Source: Paludibacter sp. UBA5753 (lineage in GTDB: Bacteria; Bacteroidota; Bacteroidia; Bacteroidales; Paludibacteraceae). Taken from it: a DNA stretch of 17,417 bases. Every line of letters starts with the position of its first letter. The stretch's first letter is position 1. The position numbers and the translations under genes were made by a program. The stretch spans positions 1 to 17,417 of the forward strand of contig DIFH01000069.1 in assembly GCA_002427615.1 (NCBI GenBank), in the 5' to 3' direction. Below, piece after piece: positions 1 through 4,604 of this stretch. Under the pieces are notes generated by a model. The model had not been told where the DNA came from, searched no databases, and saw only the letters and a list, made by a program, of their open reading frames with translations.

Positions 1-32
1 ATTATGAAAAAATAAAACTATTCTATCCTGTC

Positions 33-168
33 CTCCCGGATATGTGATTAATTGACCTAAAGTTGGCGTCCGTTGCCGGGAATCAACGGTCACAACCAAA
101 GGGAGTAATTGTAATCCCATCAGACGTCCGCGAGGTTTTGTACATTGAATAAGGATATACGGTAGGGA
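33..168. repeat. Dispersed intergenic repeat, copy 1 (fullest copy)
   Basis: This non-coding stretch recurs in the window. Its left part (about 33-67) matches 1073-1107. Its core GGAATCAACGGTCACAACC (from 79) matches 489-512 and, with purine or pyrimidine transitions, 17305-17328. Its right part (CAGACGTCCGCGAGG, then AATAAGGATATACGGTAG) matches 1114-1166 and the end of copy 2. Several copies in non-coding DNA on both sides of the gene block suggest a family repeated in the genome. I do not recognise a named family, and its function is unknown. Confidence 0.75.
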
Positions 169-214
169 CGGATGACAATCTCCTGCAAAATGCAAGGTAT
201 GTCCATCGATGGAT

Positions 215-470
215 GGATAACCGCAGGTTGCAGGAACTTAAGCTAAGAAATGGATAAGTCCCCGCAACTTGCAGGAACTCAAGGTAAGGAATGGATAAGT
301 CCCCGCAGGTTGCAGGAACTTAAGCTAAGAAATGGATAAGTCCCCACAGGTTGCAGGAACTCAAGCTAAGAAATGGATAAGTCCCTGCAGGTTGCAGGAA
401 CTCAAGGTAAAGAATGGATAAGTCCCCGCAGGTTGCAGGAATTCAAGGTAAAGAATGGATAAGTCCCTGA
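215..470. repeat. 41-bp tandem repeat array (about 6.3 units)
   Basis: Units begin GGATAAGTCCCCGCAGG and end near AAGAAT. They lie at 215-251 (a 37-bp shortened first unit), 252-292, 293-333, 334-374, 375-415 and 416-456, with a partial unit at 457-470. Units differ by only a few substitutions, for example AAGCTAAG against AAGGTAAG. The period is not a multiple of three and the array lies in no gene, so it is a non-coding minisatellite. The last partial unit runs straight into copy 2 of the dispersed repeat. Copy number is likely to vary between strains (inference). Confidence 0.92.
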
Positions 471-564
471 AGTTGGTGCATGTTGCCGGGAACTAACGGT
501 CATGACCAAAGGTTTATCTCACACTTCCGCGAAACTTTATATATTTAATAAGGATATCCGGTAG
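469..564. repeat. Dispersed intergenic repeat, copy 2
   Basis: It shares AAGTTGG, GTTGCCGGGAACTAACGG and GACCAAAGG with copy 1, then CTTCCGCGAAACTTTAT and AATAAGGATATCCGGTAG with copies 1 and 3. It lacks the left CGGATATGT part seen in the other two, which is replaced by the end of the 41-bp array. It is non-coding and its function is unknown. Confidence 0.72.
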
Positions 565-576
565 AGGACCCCATGC

Positions 577-601
577 TCCCGCGCGATTGTATCGCGTGGG
601 A
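577..601. repeat. REP-type hairpin, GC-shifted variant
   Basis: A 25-nt imperfect palindrome of the form TCCCGCGCGAT...ATCGCGTGGGA. It has the same length and layout as the hairpin at 1901-1925. Where the two differ, the changes occur on both arms, so pairing is kept (TGCC/GGCA becomes TCCC/GGGA; GCACG/CGTG becomes GCGCG/CGCG). This suggests selection for the folded structure. No T-run follows, so it is not a terminator. Confidence 0.65.
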
Positions 602-620
602 TAATGATTTTATTTAGTAT

Positions 621-655
621 TGCCACACGATGCAATCGTGCGGCAGCGTAGGTAG
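621..655 (+). repeat. REP-type hairpin plus GCGTAGGTAG tail
   Basis: A 25-nt palindrome with arms TGCCACACGAT and ATCGTGCGGCA, followed by the tail GCGTAGGTAG. All 35 bases are identical to 2243-2277, which forms the right end of the RAYT-derived element. It is therefore a solo copy of that element's terminal repeat, as expected for a REP mobilised by a RAYT transposase (inference). Confidence 0.8.
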
Positions 656-670
656 GGAAAGATATCCTGA

Positions 671-810
671 CAATACGGCGGATACTGACCACTTTTCAAT
701 CGCAGGATAATAGATTTTGTATTTTTAGAATTAAGCAAGAGAGCAAAGAAGGCTAATGATTTTTCATGGGCGTATCGGGCTTCGGTATTTCGGAGCATGC
801 TGACCACTTT
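671..810. mobile_element. Possible IS21-type end remnant (two GTGGTCA motifs)
   Basis: On the minus strand, AAAGTGGTCAG occurs twice, read from 810 down and from 695 down. Each is followed by a CCG-containing stretch (CATGCTCCGAAATA and TATCCGCCGTATTG). Repeated GTGGTCA motifs followed by CCG are typical of the multiple terminal repeats of IS21-family elements in Bacteroidota. No istA or istB reading frame is present, so at most this is a relict end. This is a pattern judgement, not an alignment. Confidence 0.3.
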
Positions 811-923
811 GATTTTTCTTAATTCACATTTGCAGAAGCGTTTGCAGCCCGGCATTTCAAGAATACGTATTTGTAAAAAAGTAAAAAAATTATCCGCAAA
901 AGCTCCTAAAGTTTCAAATAAAC

Positions 924-1022
924 TATTTCGGTGCGCTGCACCTGTCAACAAAGGGACAGAGTCCCGATATATTGGTAGAAAACACAAGCAGAAAAAGTAC
1001 AAAGGTGCAGCGCACCGAAATA
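924..1022. repeat. REPIN-like inverted pair of palindromes
   Basis: Two 20-bp arms, 924-943 and 1003-1022, are perfect reverse complements (right arm AGGTGCAGCGCACCGAAATA). Each arm itself contains the palindrome GGTGC-NNN-GCACC. Between them lies a third short palindrome of the same plan, GGGAC-AGA-GTCCC (953-965), followed by GATATATTGG. The nested hairpins plus a conserved GAAATAT-like flank resemble a REPIN (two inverted REPs). The family differs in sequence from the TGCC/GGCA hairpins. Confidence 0.75.
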
Positions 1023-1070
1023 TAAATTAGGACACATTGCGGATAATCATTTCTAATTTTATTTCTCATG

Positions 1071-1168
1071 TTCTCACGGATATGTAATTAGGAAAACTAA
1101 AGTTGGTTCCTGTCAGACGTCCGCGAAGTTTTATCATTTAATCCATTTAATAAGGATATCTGGTAGGG
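1071..1168. repeat. Dispersed intergenic repeat, copy 3 (internally deleted)
   Basis: Bases 1071-1107 match 31-67 (CGGATATGT, CTAAAGTTGG). The sequence then jumps directly to CAGACGTCCGCGAAG and AATAAGGATATCTGGTAGGG, so the central AACGGTCA part of copy 1 is missing. It ends just before the terminator of the 1202-1765 lipoprotein gene. Confidence 0.72.
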
Positions 1169-1172
1169 CGAA

Positions 1173-1196
1173 AAGGCTGCACAAAATTGCAGCCTT
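1173..1196 (-). terminator. Rho-independent terminator of the 1202-1765 lipoprotein gene
   Basis: A perfect 9-bp stem (AAGGCTGCA / TGCAGCCTT) with a 6-nt loop starts five bases beyond the stop codon. On the minus strand it is followed by a short TTTT run before the dispersed repeat. Position and structure fit termination of the minus-strand lipoprotein transcript. Confidence 0.7.
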
Positions 1197-1201
1197 CTTT
1201 A

Positions 1202-1765
1202 TTATTGTAAGTTATTCTTTTTAAGCGCTCTCCACTCCGCTCCAGTAATAGGCGTAAATGTGTAGAAGTCATTGAAAATTTGATAACAGGCATCGATATC
1301 TTTATTATCATAAGCCTCTCTAATTTCTGTTTCTGCAGCACGAAGAACTAAATTTGGAATATAGGCTATTGTGTCATTTATATAATTAGGGTATGAACCG
1401 CTTTGTTTTAATAAAACCAAATCAGTACCAGATAGAATATCATGTTGCAGGCTTGCATTTCCGTCAACACTAATAACATATTGAGCCCAAAACATTAATT
1501 TAGGAATTTCTGATATAGAATCTTTGCCTGAAAAATTATATTCTGCAATTTTACCGTCATAGAAGCAATTAAAATGGTGCGCTTGTTTCACAATTTCTAA
1601 AGCAGTCAAATGTTCTTCCGTTCGATTTGATTTCACTTTCATTACAGTTCCGGCAGCTGGTCTAATGGATACCATGTCGGTAGGTTTAATCACGAACGCT
1701 TTCGGTTCGTCCGACGTACAAGCTATCATTGCGATAGCGATTAAGAGAAAAAATAGTTTTTTCAT
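1202..1765 (-). CDS. Hypothetical lipoprotein (187 aa)
   Basis: I do not recognise a characterised family. The N-terminus (MKKLFFLLIAIAMIAC) is a typical Bacteroidota SPII signal with the lipid-acceptor Cys at residue 16, followed by TSDEP. The protein is therefore probably tethered to the envelope. The rest (about residues 20-187) is soluble, with no membrane segment. The C-terminal motif FTPITGAEWRALKK resembles other Bacteroidales hypothetical lipoproteins from memory, with no known activity. It is transcribed alone, with a candidate promoter at 1795-1829 and a terminator at 1173-1196. The ATG start is supported by the signal peptide beginning directly with MKK. Confidence 0.85.
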   Translation of the reverse strand: MKKLFFLLIAIAMIACTSDEPKAFVIKPTDMVSIRPAAGTVMKVKSNRTEEHLTALEIVKQAHHFNCFYDGKIAEYNFSGKDSISEIPKLMFWAQYVISVDGNASLQHDILSGTDLVLLKQSGSYPNYINDTIAYIPNLVLRAAETEIREAYDNKDIDACYQIFNDFYTFTPITGAEWRALKKNNLQ

Positions 1766-1794
1766 TTTGGGTAAATTTTTAAATTAATTGATTA

Positions 1795-1829
1795 CAAAGT
1801 TATATTTATTTTTATAAAAATAGCACAAA
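1795..1829 (-). promoter_or_regulatory. Candidate Bacteroidota-type promoter of the lipoprotein gene
   Basis: On the minus strand a TAACTTTG box (TAnnTTTG, the -7 element) lies at 1802-1795, and a TTTG (-33 element) at 1829-1826. The 23-base spacer is slightly longer than the usual 19-21, so the -7 box is the stronger part of the call. The box lies about 30 bp upstream of the start codon. Confidence 0.45.
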
Positions 1830-1874
1830 GTCAAAAAAAAGTATATTATATGTATAAATATACTATAAATACAT

Positions 1875-1882
1875 TATCTTTG
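1875..1882 (+). promoter_or_regulatory. Candidate -7 box reading into the RAYT-derived repeats
   Basis: TATCTTTG matches the Bacteroidota -7 consensus TAnnTTTG exactly and lies 19 bp before the left terminal hairpin of the element at 1901. No clear TTTG -33 box is visible upstream in the AT-only stretch. It may be the promoter once used by the intact transposase, or chance in AT-rich DNA. Confidence 0.35.
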
Positions 1883-1968
1883 TAACGCATTAACCTCTGC
1901 TGCCGCACGATTGCATCGTGTGGCATGTAAGCTATCAAGTAAACAATAATCAAAAAACAAGAGTTACA

Positions 1969-2059
1969 ATGAGTAGAAATTATAAGTTCCATAATCCTTG
2001 ATAGTAGTGCAATTGATTATGCCGGAGAAAAAGCATTATTGGATATTGTGTTGATTTAA
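1969..2059 (+). pseudogene. RAYT transposase remnant, copy A (start fused to end, catalytic core deleted)
   Basis: From the ATG at 1969 the frame reads MSRNYKFHNP and then stops at 1999-2001. This resembles the N-terminus of Bacteroidales REP-associated tyrosine transposases (typically M-S-R-x-Y-K-F-x-N-P-E-G). In a different frame, 1997-2059 reads LDSSAIDYAGEKALLDIVLI and stop, matching the usual C-terminus of the same family (YSSA-x-DYAGxKGLLD). The roughly 150 residues between, which carry the HUH metal-binding motif and the nucleophilic tyrosine, are missing. The two ends are also out of frame, so no transposase can be made. Family assignment is from memory of conserved termini, not a search. 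Confidence 0.75.
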
Positions 2060-2065
2060 AGTTGT

Positions 2066-2091
2066 TGCCACACGAAAGGATTCGTGCGGCA
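2066..2091 (+). repeat. REP-type hairpin between the two RAYT remnants
   Basis: A 26-nt palindrome TGCCACACGA...TCGTGCGGCA whose loop (GAAAGGATTC region) differs from the GATGCAATC of the other copies while both arms are kept. It is followed by AGCG and a G7 run, then the second unit. Confidence 0.75.
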
Positions 2092-2145
2092 GCGGGGGGG
2101 CAGATAAGTTATCAAGTAAACAATAATCAAGAAACAAGAGTTACA

Positions 2146-2236
2146 ATGAGTAAAAATTATAAGTTCCATAATCCTTGATAGTAGTGCAATTGATTATGCC
2201 GGAGAAAAAGAATTATTGGATATTGTGTTGATTTAA
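2146..2236 (+). pseudogene. RAYT transposase remnant, copy B
   Basis: A direct duplicate of copy A shifted by 177 bp. It has the same ATG-to-stop start peptide (MSKNYKFHNP, with R3 changed to K), the same deletion junction and the same out-of-frame C-terminal tail (GEKELLDIVLI). Identical junctions show that one deletion event came before the duplication. It is non-functional as a transposase. Confidence 0.75.
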
Positions 2237-2242
2237 AGTTGT

Positions 2243-2277
2243 TGCCACACGATGCAATCGTGCGGCAGCGTAGGTAG
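2243..2277 (+). repeat. Right terminal hairpin plus GCGTAGGTAG tail of the RAYT-derived element
   Basis: The palindrome TGCCACACGAT...ATCGTGCGGCA followed by GCGTAGGTAG is identical over 35 bp to the solo copy at 621-655 and is the reverse complement of the left end at 1901-1925. It marks the right boundary of the mini-element. Confidence 0.8.
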
Positions 2278-2324
2278 CCGCTCCGTATCGTAAAATAGTT
2301 TTTCTTGCAAACACTCATTACAGG

Positions 2325-2362
2325 CACAAAAAAGAGGCTGTTCCGTTGCGGAGCAGCCTCTT
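2325..2362 (-). terminator. Rho-independent terminator of the RNase G gene
   Basis: A 14-bp stem (2332-2345 with 2349-2362; one wobble position) with a TTG loop lies 21 bp beyond the RNase G stop codon. On the minus strand the stem is followed by a TTTTTT run. The plus-strand side lacks a long T-run, so it acts mainly on the minus strand. Confidence 0.85.
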
Positions 2363-2383
2363 ATTGAAATAATTCAATTCCGG

Positions 2384-3958
2384 TTACGAAATCTTTTCTA
2401 TTTCTTCTTGCAGGTTAATTTCAATTCCCTTTTTATCGTAAAATTTGTATTGTAAAAATCCGAGTTTTTGCGAAGCTATTACTTTGCATCCTTTCCCGAA
2501 TTTAAGTTTCCATTGCCACTTCATCGATAATATGCCTTTAGAGATATAGGCATCAACATAAGGATGAAGATGTAAGGTAAAATCTTTGATATTTAATTTG
2601 TTGACCAAGAAATCGATTTTATTTTCCAATTGATCGGTAAATAAAATAGACGGCTTGGTGCGTCCGGTACCAAAGCAGGTAGGACAGGTTTCTTCAATAT
2701 CAATGTGTGTAACCGGGCGAACTCGTTGCCGGGTTATTTGCATCAGTCCGAATTTGCTGAGCGGCAAAATATTGTGTTTTGCTCTGTCGTTTGACATCAT
2801 ATCGCGCATACGATCGAACAGTTTCTGGCGATTTTCAGTTTCGTGCATATCGATAAAGTCGACCACAATAATACCTCCCATATCGCGCAAACGAAGTTGA
2901 CGAGCAATTTCGTCGGCAGCTGCCATATTCACATCCAAAGCATTGGCTTCTTGTCCGTTTCCGGCTTTCGAGCGATTACCGCTGTTTACATCAATCACGT
3001 GCAGCGCTTCAGTGTGTTCAATAATCAGATAAGCGCCGCTTTTCAAGGAAACGGTTTTGCCAAAAGCCGATTTTAATTGTTTGCTGATGCCGAAATTGTC
3101 GTAAATCGGAGCTTCTTCTTTATAGAGCTTCACAATGTCTTTACGCTCGGGGGCAATCAGTTCTACATAATCGCGCACTTCGGTATAAACCGCGGGATCG
3201 TTGATATGGATATGTTTAAAACTTGGGCTGAATAAATCTCTAATTATTCCTACCGTGCGACCTAATTCTTCTAAAATAAGTGATACACCTTTCGATTGTT
3301 GTACTTTGGTTATAGCTTCTTCCCAGCGTTTTACCAAAATTTTCAATTCGTTGTCGAGTTCCGCAACTTTCTTTTCTTCGGCAACTGTTCGTACAATAAC
3401 GCCAAAACCTTTAGGTTTAATGCTTTGAATCAGTTGTTTGAGGCGAACACGTTCTTCTTCGGTTTTTATTTTTTGCGATACCGACACTTTGTCGGCAAAC
3501 GGAATAAGAACCAGAAAACGTCCGGCTATTGATATTTCGGCTGTCAATCGCGGACCTTTGGTAGAGATAGGTTCTTTGGCAACCTGAACCAATATCTCTT
3601 GCCCTGTTTTTAGAATGTCGTTGATTGAACCGTTTTTTTCAATTTCCGGTTGTAATTTAATTTTCTGAATGGCAGGTACTCTTTTACGGTCGCTAAGAAC
3701 CTGCGTTGTAAATTGATAAAGAGTGTTGAAATTTGAACCTAAATCAAGATAATGTAGAAAAGCGTCTTTTTCGTAACCCACATCCACAAATGCTGCATTT
3801 AAACCGGGCATTATTTTTTTTACCCGCCCCATGTAGATATTTCCAACGGCGAATTGTTCTTCGCGGCTTTCCTGGTGTAATTCTACAAGGTGTTTATCTT
3901 CGAGCAGCGCAATAGATATTTCGGATGGTTGTACATCCACTACTAATTCGCTATTCAC
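2384..3958 (-). CDS. rng: Ribonuclease G (RNase E/G family), 524 aa
   Basis: Single-strand-specific endoribonuclease of the RNase E/G family, acting in rRNA maturation and mRNA decay in the cytoplasm. An N-terminal S1-like RNA-binding region spans about residues 35-130 (VGNIYMGRVKKIMPGLNAAFVDVG). The catalytic core keeps both metal-binding aspartates, D323 in VIDVNSG and D367 in VVDFIDM. The zinc-link CPTC is at C425-C428. Length fits RNase G, with no long C-terminal scaffold as in E. coli RNase E. The start is GTG (3956-3958), the only start that gives the family's usual N-terminus NSELVVDV. It lies downstream of HU and the mini-ribosomal gene but is separated from them by a terminator-like hairpin at 4007-4048, so it may rely on read-through or its own promoter. 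Confidence 0.95.
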   Translation of the reverse strand: MNSELVVDVQPSEISIALLEDKHLVELHQESREEQFAVGNIYMGRVKKIMPGLNAAFVDVGYEKDAFLHYLDLGSNFNTLYQFTTQVLSDRKRVPAIQKIKLQPEIEKNGSINDILKTGQEILVQVAKEPISTKGPRLTAEISIAGRFLVLIPFADKVSVSQKIKTEEERVRLKQLIQSIKPKGFGVIVRTVAEEKKVAELDNELKILVKRWEEAITKVQQSKGVSLILEELGRTVGIIRDLFSPSFKHIHINDPAVYTEVRDYVELIAPERKDIVKLYKEEAPIYDNFGISKQLKSAFGKTVSLKSGAYLIIEHTEALHVIDVNSGNRSKAGNGQEANALDVNMAAADEIARQLRLRDMGGIIVVDFIDMHETENRQKLFDRMRDMMSNDRAKHNILPLSKFGLMQITRQRVRPVTHIDIEETCPTCFGTGRTKPSILFTDQLENKIDFLVNKLNIKDFTLHLHPYVDAYISKGILSMKWQWKLKFGKGCKVIASQKLGFLQYKFYDKKGIEINLQEEIEKIS

Positions 3959-4006
3959 TTTTATTTTTTTTTGATTTTGGGTTTTGTTGTTTTTTTTATA
4001 ATGAAA

Positions 4007-4048
4007 AAAACAAACTTACAGCCAAGATACAGCTTATAAGTTTGTTTT
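4007..4048 (-). terminator. Terminator between the HU / bS22-like genes and RNase G
   Basis: Arms AAAACAAACTTA (4007-4018) and TAAGTTTGTTTT (4037-4048) pair perfectly around an 18-nt loop. On the minus strand the stem runs into TTTTTTTCATT. It would terminate, or partly terminate, the HU / bS22-like transcript ahead of RNase G. Confidence 0.75.
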
Positions 4049-4080
4049 CTTGGACTTTAAAAAATTAAAGACCATCAAGA

Positions 4081-4170
4081 CTATTTCTTTTTATGTCTAT
4101 TTTTTCTAAGTCTTTTTTTTCGCTTGTGCGTTGACATTTTATGTCGTTTTCTTTTTTTACCGCTTGGCAT
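4081..4170 (-). CDS. bS22/mS38-like small ribosomal protein (AURKAIP1/COX24-domain), 29 aa
   Basis: A very short gene read ATG (4170-4168) to TAG (4083-4081). The peptide begins MPSGKKRKRHKMSTHKRKKR and ends in RKNRHKKK, so about two thirds of its residues are Lys, Arg or His. This is the near-invariant Bacteroidota miniprotein usually annotated as AURKAIP1/COX24 domain-containing, related to mitochondrial mS38 and mycobacterial bS22 of the small ribosomal subunit. The ribosomal role here is taken from the family. The leader is A-rich without a Shine-Dalgarno motif. It starts 29 bp after the HU stop, so the two are probably co-transcribed. Its length makes it easy for gene callers to miss. 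Confidence 0.88.
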   Translation of the reverse strand: MPSGKKRKRHKMSTHKRKKRLRKNRHKKK

Positions 4171-4199
4171 TTTTTTTTGAGTTTATTGTTATGAGAAAA

Positions 4200-4472
4200 T
4201 TACTTTACAACGCTTACAAAAGTTTTTGCAGGCTTGAAAGATGGAATGTTGTGAGCCGGAATAATGATCGTTGTGTTTTTCGAGATGTTACGAGCTGTTT
4301 TTTCAGCGCGTTGTTTGATAATGAAGCTACCGAAACCTCTTAAATAAACATTTTCATTTTTTGCAAGTGAATCTTTTACAGTTTCCATAAAAGCTTCTAC
4401 GGTTGTCAATACAGTGGCTTTGTCAATACCTGTATTTTTAGCAATCTCGTTTACGATATCTGCTTTAGTCAT
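4200..4472 (-). CDS. HU-family DNA-binding protein (90 aa)
   Basis: Nucleoid-associated, dimeric DNA-bending protein of the HU/IHF family. The length (90 aa) is typical. The sequence opens with MTKADIVNEIAKNTGIDKATV (helical dimerisation region). It contains the hallmark NVYLRGFGSFIIKQRAEKTARN at about residues 41-62 and a beta-arm with the proline-containing tip (IIIPAHNIPSFKPAK) that intercalates into DNA. It heads a probable operon with the bS22-like miniprotein, with RNase G beyond the hairpin at 4007-4048. The closely related paralogues in Bacteroidota make a specific symbol unsafe. Confidence 0.95.
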   Translation of the reverse strand: MTKADIVNEIAKNTGIDKATVLTTVEAFMETVKDSLAKNENVYLRGFGSFIIKQRAEKTARNISKNTTIIIPAHNIPSFKPAKTFVSVVK

Positions 4473-4537
4473 TTTGGTAATTTTTAATAAGTTAATAAAT
4501 TAATTATGATTGTTCTGATTTTTTCTCAAACGGAATG

Positions 4538-4568
4538 CAAATATATTGCTTTTATTCTGATTAAAAAA
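4538..4568 (-). promoter_or_regulatory. Candidate promoter of the HU operon
   Basis: On the minus strand TATATTTG (4545-4538) matches the TAnnTTTG -7 consensus. A TTTT at 4568-4565 sits at the -33 position with a 19-base spacer. The box lies about 65 bp upstream of the HU start. The -33 box is imperfect. Confidence 0.5.
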
Positions 4569-4598
4569 CATTTGCACGATTTTTTTTCAAAAAAATGT
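4568..4598 (-). terminator. Weak candidate terminator after the TlpA-like gene
   Basis: On the minus strand ACATTT and AAATGT can pair around an A/T-rich loop and are followed by a TTTTTT run, just beyond the stop at 4605. The stem is only six A/T-rich pairs, and it overlaps the HU -33 region, so the call is tentative. Confidence 0.3.
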
Positions 4599-4604
4599 AT
4601 TTTT

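Larger units (their letters stand above)
1901..2277 (+). mobile_element. RAYT-derived non-autonomous mini-element, two tandem 177-bp units with inverted hairpin ends
   Basis: The left end is the 25-nt palindrome TGCCGCACGAT...CGTGTGGCA at 1901-1925. It is the exact reverse complement of the right-end palindrome at 2243-2267, and the adjoining outer tails are also similar. Between them are two direct copies with a 177-bp period (1928-2094 and 2105-2271). The copies differ at 4 of 138 positions before the hairpin, plus a changed hairpin loop in the first. Each copy carries the fused start and end of a RAYT (Y1, IS200-like) transposase gene. The layout is that of a MITE-like internal deletion derivative, mobilised in trans or amplified by recombination (inference). 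No intact RAYT gene is in the window. Confidence 0.72.

Noticed and set aside
215..470. CRISPR array
   Set aside because: The 41-bp units are contiguous and similar over their whole length, with no unique spacers, and no cas genes are nearby.
610..1002. Minus-strand open frame of 130 codons
   Set aside because: Its two ends are translations of repeat hairpins (621-645 and the 924-943 arm), and its middle crosses the GTGGTCA motifs. It has no domain, signal or promoter, so it is most likely a chance open frame in repeat DNA. It could be an IS relict, but I cannot support a gene.
797..1030. Plus-strand open frame of 77 codons over the same region
   Set aside because: It overlaps the other frame, and its end (CAAPVN...GAAHRN) is simply the translation of the inverted palindromes at 924-1022.
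2655..3915. Several plus-strand open frames opposite RNase G
   Set aside because: They lie entirely within the RNase G coding sequence on the other strand and encode no recognisable protein.
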